64,000 nucleotides of DNA from Corythucha ciliata (lineage: Eukaryota > Arthropoda > Insecta > Hemiptera > Tingidae). Location: NCBI GenBank assembly GCA_038030265.1, contig CM075938.1, forward strand, positions 23,847,009-23,911,008. Reading direction: 5' to 3'. This document shows, piece after piece, positions 1 through 12,100 of the stretch (its first letter is position 1; the number at the start of each line of letters is the position of its first letter). The position numbers and the translations under genes were made by a program. Under the pieces are notes generated by a model, which saw only the letters and a program-made list of their open reading frames with translations, was not told the DNA's origin and made no database searches.

Positions 1-1200
1 GTAGGGCCGCTTCTTCACTATCTAGAGCTTGGTAATTAAGAGTAGCTAATTAATCACCGTCCCCCACCCATAACCTGTCCAGCCCGAGTGTATATCTCTC
101 GCACGTAACTCTCTGTTCTCTTCTCTTCTACAAAGGTGAAAGAGTATTGACGGTGAAGCGTGGTGGGGGATAGCTTAATATCGGGGAAAAGGCGTACTAG
201 AAGTTTCTCCTTATTCCTGGGGAACTCTTTTCATGTCACAGGGAAAGTACGGAAAATATAAAAGACGGGGTTTTCTGTGGTGTGATGGTTGAAGCTTTTC
301 AAGATGAAAATCCGCGGTACGCGGGGATATAGCCTTGGGGATAAAATTCAAAACTCCAAGGGCAACCGAAAATTAATTAAAAACCCTTTCCCCTTCCCAC
401 AATTTTTTTTTAAATCCTCGCAATTGCTGACGCAATCAAATAAAAGCTTTTGATTTTTTGTAACCGCTCCTGCTTTATTGATTTTTCGTTGTTTTTACAA
501 GTTTTATTGCAAATTAGGTGCCCTCTCCACCTGGACCATTCGACAGGTCCACTGGAGTTGTGGGAAGGGGAATTGAGAGAAAAAAAAAAAGCGTTGTTTC
601 CCATAATAAAATCCCAAACCGCGGAATGAGTTGCGAAACGAAGCAATTTCTGCGCTGTCAACTTTTCGGATTTGATGACTGTCCTACTCCCCCCCCCCTC
701 TCTAACGCTATATAACTCGATGGAGTAGTGGTGGTGGGTGAGGGGGCGACGTACGGTTTTAACAAAACTTTGTGATTGCGTTTCGTGTGTGTGTGCTGCG
801 TAGGTTGAAATAATAGAACTCGCGCCTTGTAAAAGTGTTGGTTTACCTCCCGTACTCCTGTTTTTGTTTCACTTCGATTCTTATCACCCCCCCCCCCTCA
901 ATTCCCCCTATTCGCTTCTCCTGCGTTAATTAATTGCGAATTTTGTTTCTACATAAACGAGTTAAAAATAACTCTCATTCCCACCGTGCTGTACATGGTT
1001 GGGGAGAAAGTTGGTTTTCTGGTCATTTTCAAGGACCTCCCTCACAAATCATAACTCTGAAAAATTTGTGAGGGGGGGGGGGCTTTTTTTTAGTCAATAA
1101 CTCAAAATGAACGCTCTTTTGAAAGATTTCCTTTTTTTTCCATTCTCATCCCTTTCTCTCCTTCTTCCTTCTCTTCTATTTCACGTCAGTGGGTGGGCGA

Positions 1201-1203
<3 letters not shown>

Positions 1204-1231
<28 letters not shown>
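1204..1231. repeat. (GA)n microsatellite
   Basis: About 14 uninterrupted GA units. Related GA runs occur at 1661-1674 and 2918-2932, the last only about 50 bases before the acceptor of the first visible exon. Confidence 0.95.
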
Positions 1232-1234
<3 letters not shown>

Positions 1235-1426
1235 TTGTGATCGTTGTGGGTACGGTGTTAGGGGTGGCGAGGGGAAGCCCATTACGGCCCATTAGGTTAG
1301 TTGGGGCAGTAAACGACCCAAATGTTATTTTACGGGCAGTTTGTCTCAGCCTCGTGTACCTAATTTTCCTCCGTTTACCATACTTTATTGAACCAAAGAA
1401 GGATAAATGTTAACTCTCTCACTCAC

Positions 1427-1429
<3 letters not shown>

Positions 1430-1467
<38 letters not shown>
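1430..1467. repeat. (CT)n microsatellite
   Basis: A near-perfect CT run, the complement of the GA run 200 bases upstream. In a transcript the two could pair. Confidence 0.95.
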
Positions 1468-1471
<4 letters not shown>

Positions 1472-2980
1472 CTCTGGGAGTGGAAAAAAGCGGGGTGTGG
1501 TTGTTTTAAGGGTGGAACGGGGAGGATGTTGGTGAGTTTTGCGAAAGAAGATGAATAACAAAAAAAGAAAAAGAAGACGGATATCCTTCAACCCCACTCT
1601 CTCTCTTGGCGTCACTATTAGGGCCGTCGGCTCATTTATGAGCTTTAATATTTTATTTAAGAGAGAGAGAGAGAAAAAAAAATTGTCTCCGCTCCTCCTC
1701 CTTCCGAAAAATTTACATCGACGCAAATCTCATTAAAATTCAAATTATTAAAAGCCTGTTTTTACCATTAAAAGTCTGTTTTTACCATTAAAAATAGCTG
1801 TTGTCATTTGGATCAGCCAAGCTTGACAATGTGTCCTTTTTCTTTCTCTCTATCTTCTATGAAATCCCAACTTAAATTTTAATCTCGCCGACGCATCGCT
1901 TAGTGCGGTCATTCGCAAATTGAATTCTGAACGATTTGGAGCGTGAAAACATGTTGTTTAGGACGCTTATTTATTTTTTATTTTTGAAAATGTTGACCAC
2001 GACGAACAAAGTCACCCTTTCATAATACCATTCTTGCTCGTTATTCACAAAGCTTGTTGGTGTCAGCTCAATCGCGCCACGGACGTGGGGTGGAGAGGTT
2101 GGTGAGTTGTGGTGGAGGGGGGAGATAAGTCGTAATAAATTAGATTAACCTAGTTCTTTTTATATGGATAAAAAAAAAACCACCCCCTCCCTGGCCCTAT
2201 CTCTCCTGGCTTCCTTCCCTTCGTGCCTTCATCATAGGCCTCGCTCCTTTTTCTCTCTGAAAATCATCTCGCTTAACTCATTTTTTCCCTTCATACCCCA
2301 CCCCCAACCACCGCTTACAGCCAGCCCTTCAAACGCTATTCTTTCTCCCTTTTCTCCCTTCGAACATAAACTATCACCACTCTCTAAAATTATTCCTCCA
2401 ACCTTTCTCTTCCCTTCTTCTCTTTTCTCCTTTTCTTCACAGAGCCTTCCCATCTCCTTGAAATTGATTGTGGCCGAGAAGAAAGGCGAGAATCCAATGC
2501 CCCAGACTGCGGTTATGTTCAAGAGAACCCGCGCACATTGGTGGTGAAGGTTGGGGGTATAATTTAGAATTTCCATTTTTAGTGCCGGAATAGGGTCAGG
2601 GAAGAAGATATCAAGTTTTAAAACTTCAATAGCTACCCCCCGCCCCCGTACCATCGTCCATCCACAAGGGAGGAGGGAGGTCCATACTCTTTAAAGATAT
2701 CGCTCCTCGGCGGGTAGGTTTTTGCGGGAATCAAATAAATTTTATTTCTGAATGGATATGAGGGTGGGGTGGGGATTGAGAGTGGAATGAAGAGGAGAAT
2801 TGGGGCGACTCATTCCCTGATGATAAGTGCAAAAACTTTAATGAGCGCTGCGTGCTAAATCATTTTTAATTGCAGTTGTAAAACTTTTGTGTTGAATGGG
2901 ACTTTGTGGTGGCCAGAGAGAGAGAGAGAGAGACCCAAGTTATTTTTCCGTATTTTTATGTTTATATTTTTGTTTTTCAG

Positions 2981-3133
2981 CTCCACCATCCTCGATCGAA
3001 ATGGTCGGTCATACGGCTAATTCCAAGATTGAAATAAAGGAAAACGAGCAATTTAAATTGGAGTGTTTGGTCAAAAATGCCAAACCGGCGGCCAGGATTG
3101 TTTGGTACCGGGGAGACGTCGAACTAAAGCTTG
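2981..3133 (+). CDS. Nephrin-like exon: first half of the first visible Ig domain
   Basis: Acceptor TTTTTCAG ends at 2980 and donor GTGAGT starts at 3134; phase 1 at both ends. Encodes about 51 residues from PPSSIEM through the B-strand Cys (LECLVKNAK) and the core Trp (IVWYRGDVELKL). The domain is completed by the exon at 12383, 9.25 kb downstream. Confidence 0.88.
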
Positions 3134-6100
3134 GTGAGTACAATTTTTTTTTTTAATGAATTATAAATACCTATCATTTTGCCTCTATTTCCATAAATGT
3201 ATCTCGCAATTAAATTCCAGAGGGGGGGGGGTATTTGTAGGCACCAAATCTCGCGGGGTTATTTAAATTCCGGTTCCACCAAGTTGTACCATCAAAAGTA
3301 TGAGGGGGCTCTGGAAGAATATAGAAATATATAATAAAAACCAACAAAAGTGAGTTCAAAGTGTTGTTTGGTGCTAAATTATGTCAGGCATGAGAAGATG
3401 GGTCTTGGAATAAAAAGAAAAAGAGGTTTAACACCCAACTGAATAAGGACGTGAATTGGATGGTCCACCGTGCGTCTCCTTTAATTTGAAACCCCCTCCC
3501 CCAAGAAAACTCTTACATTTCCCATTAGCAAAACGTCCCTAGCTCAGCCCCATTTACACCGCTTTTGCTCCTTCACTCTCGTTGGAGAGAGAGAGGGTTC
3601 TTTTCCACCCTGGGCAACTCGTTTTCCAACTTAAAATATCATTATCGTCACAAACAACTTTCATCTGAAGCTCAACCAGAAGTTTCGAGAAGTTTTTAAA
3701 TGAGAGTGAGAGAGGATGATCGGGCGGGGGCATGTTAGGCTCACAACTTTTAATTTTTCTGGAGAAATCTGACAGGAGGAAAAAAAAGTTGCTTCTTACT
3801 TTCTAGGCATTTCCACCTCAGGGCCTCATTTTGTTGTCCTCTAGTCATGGCCACCCACCGCCCGCCCTCACTCCTGTCCCATCATCGTCTTAATTTATGA
3901 CCCGAATAAGTAGTTTCGGCCGAATTCATAATTTTTCATTGTAAAATAAACTTGAAAAAGTAGAAATACACAAGCTGACATTAATTGCGTGAAGCTAATC
4001 AAAAATTCGCACAAGCCAAAATCGTGTGAGGAGAGCACAAATCCTTAATTCCTTTGGATAGTAAGTTTTTCCTACATGAAATCGCTAATTCACGGGTGAA
4101 ATGAAGAAAAATGGTACTTTGCGGCTAAAATGGAGAAAAAGGGCTCACTCGCAGCCAAAATTGTGCGAAACATTGATTCATGGACGAAATTTAGAAACAG
4201 CGCTAATTCGCGACGTTCTTTCATGGCTGAAATTGAGAAAAACGCTCATTCGCGGCTAAAATTGAGAAAAAATGCGAATCCGTGAGTACAATTGACATGG
4301 TACACTTATCCACAAATTCAGAAAACGCTAATTCACTTATTCTTGAGACAACTTCGTGGCAGTAGCATTCCAAGTTCAAGGTTAGGGGTGGACCACCCTG
4401 GGCCCCCGAAAAGCTTTAATATGGAAAAATGAGGATTTTTAGGCTCTATGTTCATGGATTTGGGTACGTGAAAAGGAGCTTTGGTATACGATTGACAGCG
4501 GTTTTGCTCCTTACGAAGATTTTCAGTCTGTCCGGCCTAGAGCTAATAGAACGGTGCAAATAGTGTGGCTAAATATTCGATTTTTAACCCACGAAAGCGC
4601 TATTCTGATGGCTCAAATTGAGAAAATTTGCGCCTTCTTGACGTAAATTCGCGGCTATAATAAAGAAAATACGCTGATTCCCGTCCGTAAGCAGATGAAA
4701 TTGAGAAGGCGCTCGAATGTGCCGATGTTGGGGCAAGTAGGCGGCAAAAAGTTTGGATAAAGCGGTGAAGGAAAAAAGCTCGTTCGTGGTCTTTTCATGC
4801 AACTTTCAGACCATAATTGAGAAAAAAGATCTGATTCACTGCGTATAGAGGCAATTTTACTGCTCAAATGTACAAAAAAAAAAACTACAAAGTGCTGTTT
4901 TCGGGCCAAGCCCACGGCTAACATTAGGAAAATGCGCAATAACAAGGCTCAGCAAGTGAAAAAAAAAAAAATCACATTCTCGGCTAAAATTTAGAAAACG
5001 CCAATCCGTAGGTTTTGAAGGATATTTTGGAGCTAAAACTGAGAAAAAGCGCTTATTCATAACAAAAATTGAAAAAAAAAAAATGCCAATGAGCGACTGA
5101 AATGTAAAAAAACGCCAATTCACGGCTAATATCGAAAAAATCACTTATTATTGCTGCTAAAACGGTGTTAAAGCACTAATCCATAGCTTTAAGTGAAAAA
5201 TAAAGTATTAATACAGGGCTAGAATGAATGAAATGAAAATGAAAAAAACACGCTAATTTTGGAGAGCCACTAATCAACGCTGCCAAAATAAAGACAAACG
5301 CGAATTTTCTAGCTTTTTTTAAAGACCAAATTGAGATAAAGTGCTAAATCGCTGCTATAAATTTAGGAAAACTCCAATCTGTTGCAAAAAATGACAAAAA
5401 TAGCTACTTTGCTGCTAACATTTAGAAAAAGCGTTATTACTCGCGGCTAAAATAGAGACAAATTTCAGTTTGTGTCCAATATTGAAAATACGCCGGCTTC
5501 TGAAGGCTATTTATTTGATGCAAAATTAAAGATAAAGCGCCAATTCATGGCTATCGAAGAATAAAACCGCTGATTCACGGCTAAAACTGAGTAAAAGCGC
5601 TGGTCCAATGGCTAAAAGTGAAAATAAAAGGAATTGTTAGTGCAGAGCAAAGTCATATGGAAAACCAAGTCATTAAACTTTGTCTTATTTGTATGTTAAA
5701 AAAATGAAGCGGTTCGTGGGTTGGGATTTTTGCTCCCGATACGTTGCGCTGCTCTACTATGAAAGTAGATCACCCGCTAAATTCAAAAAATATACAAAAG
5801 TTAAGTGTTGGAAAAGTTAAAAAAATGAAGCGGTTCGTGGGTTGGGATTTTTGCTCCCGATACGTTGCGCTGCTCTACTATGAAAGTAGATCACCCGCTA
5901 AATTTAAAAAATATACAAAAGTTAAGTGTTGGAAAAAACATGTGGTATCAAGATAGATATCACGCTACAACATCACTGCTGATAAAGACCAGCTGATAAT
6001 AGCCATCAAATAAGCTCCCATAGTGGATGAGAGGGGTGGAGTTTCAAAATAAGTGCCATATTGCCATAACTACACAAGGAGAGGGACAGGGTGATTGTTT

Positions 6101-9100
6101 ACCAGGGGACGACCTGCCCCCTCCACGCCCCTCCAGTCCTCTGTGAGCAATCCAGGTTTATTCGTTGTCCGGTACTCCATGTGATTTGTTGTTGTCGTTT
6201 GACAACAAACTACAACAAAGGTTTTCTACAATGAGGAAGTTCATGTATCAAAAATGTTAGTCAGTGACACTTTTTTACAGTGAACTACGGCGAAATAATC
6301 CGATGGTGACGAGAAGGCCTCGATATTGTACCTTTGGCATCACCGAATCATGAAAACAAGACGGTTATGCGGGTGCGCAGTACACCCGTACAGAAACTTT
6401 CACTGTCGGCTGTTTGTTGGAGCAAGAAAACTAGAAAACGCCGATTCAAAAACGTTTTCGACCATTTGCTGAACCAGTGCCGTTCTCTGAGCACTAAAAC
6501 GAAACGGAGAGCTGGCGAGTACCAATAAAGAAATGACAAGGTGCTCGTGGGATGTCTCTCAAGGGTGAATCCAGAGAAAACAGCTGTGTCTTCGGTTGCT
6601 CTTCCCGTCGTGACTGAGACACAACATTGTCATTTCATTGTTTCCCTAAAATTGAGGGTTCAACGGTGTCAGCTATCAATAGTGAAAGGCTTGGGAGCTT
6701 GCTTGACGTTTGATTATAAATGTATCAGAAACCATGTTCTTCTGTTCTCTTCACTTTGAACCAACTGACTACTTTTTTCCCATCATGTTACGGACGTTGA
6801 CCACGAAAAAACACTTAAAAAAACACAAAACTTGTTATCATTTAACATATGTAGGGAGTACCGGTTTCATTATCACACGACACTAGTGCCGCTAGTGATA
6901 GCTACAATTGCCAATAAGGCCTGTTTTACACGAGTACGTTTTATTTCAAAAATATGTTCAATCTGATCTCAACCGACGATTTGAGGCAGGGAACATTTGT
7001 CAATTATTTTTCAAAATGGCTAATTTGTTCAAAAAACTTACTCGTGTAAAATGGGCCTAATGGTGCACAAATCTGCTGTTTCAAACCGGCTTGCCCAAGT
7101 ACGTTTGAGGGAACGTTTAAGCGTGTGGATGGGGACTTGAATTTAAATTGAAGTACACCAATTCTCTGCTTCATAAGGCAACTTAGTAAGCAACCTTGTG
7201 CCTCAAAATTGAGGAAAAGCGCCAACTACAAATTCGCGGCTAATTTTCATTAATTCGGCTAATTTGCAATAATTAATTTTCATTTTTCATTTCATTATTT
7301 AATTTAATTATGTGAATGAGCGCTAATTTTCAGCTCGAATTGAGAAAAGTGCTAATTCGCTGCTAAAACGCCGTAATGAATGCTCTCCCTCTCCCTTTCC
7401 CTCTCAAAAACGCCGATCCGTGGACAAAATTCAGAAAAATCGCTTATTCACGGGATAGAAACACTACTATGCGGCTGGAATTTAGAAAAACGTTGCAGGC
7501 GGGCAAAATTGAGAAAAGCACTAATTCATGGCCCATGAATGGTCCGCTCATTCTTCACTCCGTCCATCCAATTATGCATTCCAAAAACGACGGTGGAGGG
7601 GGGGAATTAACCCACCCATTGAACTAGTCAAATCTTTCCAAAAATAGTGATCGGGAGGGAGGTTAATGGTGGGGGTTTGCCGATGAAGGTGAGAGGTTTC
7701 GTTACCCCCTCCCCTACCCCTCCAGTGAAGAGCTTTGATCTCCCCTCCCCCTTGAGGAGGAGTGAGGTTTTCAATTATTTAGGTTGCTCAATTCACTTTA
7801 ATTACTAAACATAGTAATTTAGGGGTGTGACGTTCCTGAGTTTTACACGAGTACGTTTTATTTCAAAAATATGTTCAATCTGATCTCATCTCAACCGACG
7901 ATTTGAGGCAGGGAACATTTGTCAATTATTTTTCAAAATGGCTAATTTGTTCAAAAAACTTACTCGTGTAAAATGGGCCTAATGGTGCACAAATCTGCTG
8001 TTTCAAACCGGCTTGCCCAAGTACGTTTGAGGGAACGTTTAAGCGTGTGGATGGGGACTTGAATTTAAATTGAAGTACACCAATTCTCTGCTTCATAAGG
8101 CAACTTAGTAAGCAACCTTGTGCCTCAAAATTGAGGAAAAGCGCCAACTACAAATTCGCGGCTAATTTTCATTAATTCGGCTAATTTGCAATAATTAATT
8201 TTCATTTTTCATTTCATTATTTAATTTAATTATGTGAATGAGCGCTAATTTTCAGCTCGAATTGAGAAAAGTGCTAATTCGCTGCTAAAACGCCGTAATG
8301 AATGCTCTCCCTCTCCCTTTCCCTCTCAAAAACGCCGATCCGTGGACAAAATTCAGAAAAATCGCTTATTCACGGGATAGAAACACTACTATGCGGGTGG
8401 AATTTAGAAAAACGTTGCAGGCGGGCAAATTTGAGAAAAGCACTAATTCATGGCCCATGAATGGTCCGCTCATTCTTCACTCAGTCCATCCAATTATGCA
8501 TTCAAAAAACGACGGTGGAGGGGGGGAATTAACCCACCCATTGAACTAGTCAAATCTTTCCAAAAATAGTGATCGGGAGGGAGGTTAATGGTGGGGGTTT
8601 GCCGATGAAGGTGAGAGGTTTCGTTCCCCCTTCCCCTAACCCTCCAGTGAAGAGCTTTGATCTCCCCTCCCCCTTGAGGAGGAGTGAGGTTTTCAATTAT
8701 TTAGGTTGCTCAATTCACTTTAATTACTAAACATAGTAATTTAGGGGTGTGACGTTCCTGAGAAAATCTGTCACCGTTCCAAACGTTCCTGTTCCATAGA
8801 AGGAACCGTTCCTTTTTACAGTGACCGTTCTCGTTCCAGTGACACCCAACATTCACTCGAATTAGTTGTTAGGATGTTCCAAGGCGAATGTAGCTGTTGT
8901 AAAAGAGATGTTCCCAGCAAAAGGTACGGAATACTGGGGCTAGACGAATGCTCAAGTGCTAAGTGCTAAATGAAAAACAAGACTCTCTCTTAATGACTTT
9001 TATCACAGCTTCAGTGTTGTATAAACGAGTTAAAAAACGAGGGAAATATTTTTGTTAATTGAACGACTTGAAGCAGAAATCATTTGAAATTTTTGTCTCT

Positions 9101-12100
9101 CACTTGCTTTTATTTCAAAGATAAAAGAAACTAAATCAATTAATAAATCGTTGGGAAAACATAAGTGGTCCTAGGAGTAAAAGTAACAGATTTTTGTCAG
9201 ATATTACTGTTAAGCGACGGCAAGAAGGAGCTAGAGGCTAGAGGAATGATGCGGGAGCTCTTGACTGCAGTCACTTGTCACCGCGAAAAAGAACGAGTAG
9301 AAAAATATTCATCTGGGGAACGGCTGGAACTTGAACATAGGAACTAGGAACGCGCTTGATATCGTTCAACGAAAGTTTACGGTAGAGCGCTCCTTCCATT
9401 CAGAGAGACCCTCTTTCGTTCCTCTGGTCACCGCCGTTACTTTCAAGACTCTGTCACTGTGCGTTCCCGTTCCTCAGTGGGATTACGTTCCAAGTAACAT
9501 AGAGGAAGTTATCTTCCGCCCGCCGGGCGTAAAGAAAAATATCAGCCCGCTACGTCTTCTTTAGGTCTTTTGTTGTTTTTTTGAAAATAGTTTTTCCTAA
9601 TTATGTTTTTAAATTGTACATTAGCCAGAAAAACACAAAAATAAGCACTGCAAATTACGCTGAGAGGCAATTAAAGTTCTCTCTGCATCAGCTACGTCAT
9701 CCTTCCATTCGCTGACTAAAGTGTGTGTTCACTTCAGTTTATAAAGCAAACCATATTATATGCGTCTGTGGAGTCCGTGCAACCTATCAAAATGCTTCAT
9801 TTTTCGAAGGAATTAATTTTTCTTTGCTTAGTAGACTCCACAGACGCACAGCACAAAGCTTCTGAACAGCGCTTTAAAGACTGGTTTTTATGATTATTAT
9901 TCTAATAATTAAGGACTTCGGCTGTACAAAAAATAGCGTACAACACTCGGGCGGTATTCCTCATTACGCCCTTGGATCGTAATATACTATTTCCATGATA
10001 TTGATCCACCAAATTTCCATAATAAACGTAATTCCTGAGCCATTCAATGAAATGTCTTCCATCATATTGAGCAATGAGATTGAACCGTGTAAACACTCCT
10101 TATGACGTATTAAGTAGTAACGGCTGCAAATAATTACAGTTTCGCTCCGACACTGGATGCGGATTGCCGGCCAGTGCTTCGTGGCTTAAATGGAGAAAAA
10201 ACGCTGTAATGTGCGCAGCTATAATTGTGAAAATGTGCTATTCGCAGCTAAAACTATGAGTAGTAAAAATGCTATAATTGAGAAAACGACCACTCGCAGT
10301 TTCAGGAGTTTCTAGATTCAAAAGAAAAAGAAGTAAACGCTACGAAACAGTTTATTCCAGGTTTATTACCTGGGGCGGTATCCCATCAACCACCGTCATG
10401 ATCCACTTTGTGAGAGGGGGTTGTAATTTTTCTTGTCTTTAAATTTGTTTGCCCCGAAGGAGCCGATTGTAGTTGTATGCTGCTAATGTGCCATATCGTG
10501 CATGTGAAGGGGATAATAAGATTCAAGGATGTGAATCAGGGGGTTATACGTCTTCATTTTGAGTGTGACGAATCAAAATCCCGACCCCTCTTCGTATAGC
10601 GTTTAGTCGTTGCCATTGTACTCTAGATACATCGTCCAACCTCTTCACTTATTCCATTCTCTCTCTTAAGTCGGCGTTAACAGCTCTGAGATTTCAATGA
10701 TTTCCAAGAGGGAAGGGACGTTGTCGACTTTGCTTATTGCTCGGTTAGGACGGGATGTTCATAAATATGAATGTTTGTCTTCTCTCTTCAATAGCACACT
10801 GGTCTAACTGTCTAAACTTAACGTTTTCCGCGATGAGAATTCGTTATTTTGTCGGCTCGGTGCAAAAGTATATTACTTCCTCCCCCCGATCAGGGTTTTG
10901 ACAAATTTTCTCGCGAACGTCGGTCGCACAGTCCACTGCTCTATATGTACTTAGAGTATACAAGGAAGAGTCTCGACGAACACGGACCTCGCATAGGCCA
11001 ATCTGGAGCCAGGAAATTCGATCAAAACGAACAACACGGCAAATTCGCGCATTGTCAATCAATTTGATAGGGGTGCTGAGTGGACCTCAACCCTCACCCA
11101 CACCGATCCTTCTTAGAAGAGTCTTTTATTCCTGTAAAACCTTCGCTTTTAACTTTATTTTTTAATGAAAACAGGGCCCCCATTTTTCTTCATCCCCCCC
11201 CCCTTGTTTAGATATTTTAAAATAATTAATGAGCCTGGGCACTTGAACCGAACTTTGAACGGTGGAAATGAGGTCGTGGGAATTTTCGATCTAACGAATC
11301 AACTACAAGGACAAAAGAAGTAATCTTCTGCTTTAAAGTCAATTTTTTTATGTTCCTTTTATCCCAGCTCTATACCAATTTTTTTGCGAAAATATCTTTT
11401 CGCGGAGTTGTCAACGTTTTTTCATAATTAAAGCAAATCCCGGAAATTTACCCGAACTGCTGTTGCTTTCTACTTTATTAGGTACAAAACTCAACTCAGG
11501 GTTGTTCTCTTATCGTCTATTTTTGTTATTTTTAACGGCAAAGAGATCAATTAATGAAAATGAAAAAGTTAATGGAAATTGTTCGCAATCCTTCCCCCGT
11601 CTTTAATTTTAAAATGGGACTGTTGAGATTTTTTTTTTTTTTTTTGTATGGGGAGCGTGGGTTTTGGGTGACAACCCCCTCTCAACGGTATGGTTTCAGC
11701 ATGATGGGGGGAGGGCGTCGTCGTAGTGTTGGAAAAGGTGGCAAAAGGTTTTAGCCGGGGGTTTTTCTTTTCTTTATCTCCACTTCCCCCTCCCCCACCG
11801 CGACTGTTCATCGTGCAGCCCATCACTCATTCCCCCTATTCTATCTCACCTTCGTTCAACCCGTTATTAAGGTTCCCCTCCCCTCCCGTAAAACCCACCA
11901 TCAACCACCGAAACTCCCTTAAATGGGCATCTCCTCCTAGAGAAAGTCCTCTTCTAACGCTTTACCATTAGTCAGTTCACCGGGGGCCTTGATGAGTGGG
12001 TTTGGTGGTCGTCGGGGGTGGGGGCGGGGTTGGACTGGGCAAGTACTCTTTAAACGCCCCCGGTGAAGCAGTTCACCGAGAAAATAGGTGAAACAAATGC

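Larger units (their letters stand above)
1..2980 (+). other. Upstream intron sequence of the nephrin-like gene, no exon seen
   Basis: The first visible exon begins at a 3' splice site (TTTTTCAG ending at 2980), so this stretch is intronic unless an unseen exon lies in it. It is low in complexity: GA and CT microsatellites, pyrimidine-rich blocks, G/C homopolymers and a short 22-bp direct repeat near 1747-1795. A long open frame at 2164-2547 is a pyrimidine tract and does not resemble an Ig domain end. Confidence 0.6.

Noticed and set aside
410..715. Overlapping short frames on both strands
   Set aside because: Low complexity, no splice partners, not Ig-like.
2164..2547. 127-codon plus-strand frame ending KKGENPMPQTAVMFKRT
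   Set aside because: Mostly a pyrimidine tract; the possible exon after TTCACAG has no Ig character, and the wrong content to precede the Ig start at 2981.
4040..5640. CRISPR-like array
   Set aside because: Units are contiguous and degenerate with no conserved repeat/unique spacer pattern, and the genome is eukaryotic.
7004..8549. Pairs of identical 73- and 83-codon frames
   Set aside because: They are duplicates only because the 922-bp unit is duplicated; no splice or start support.
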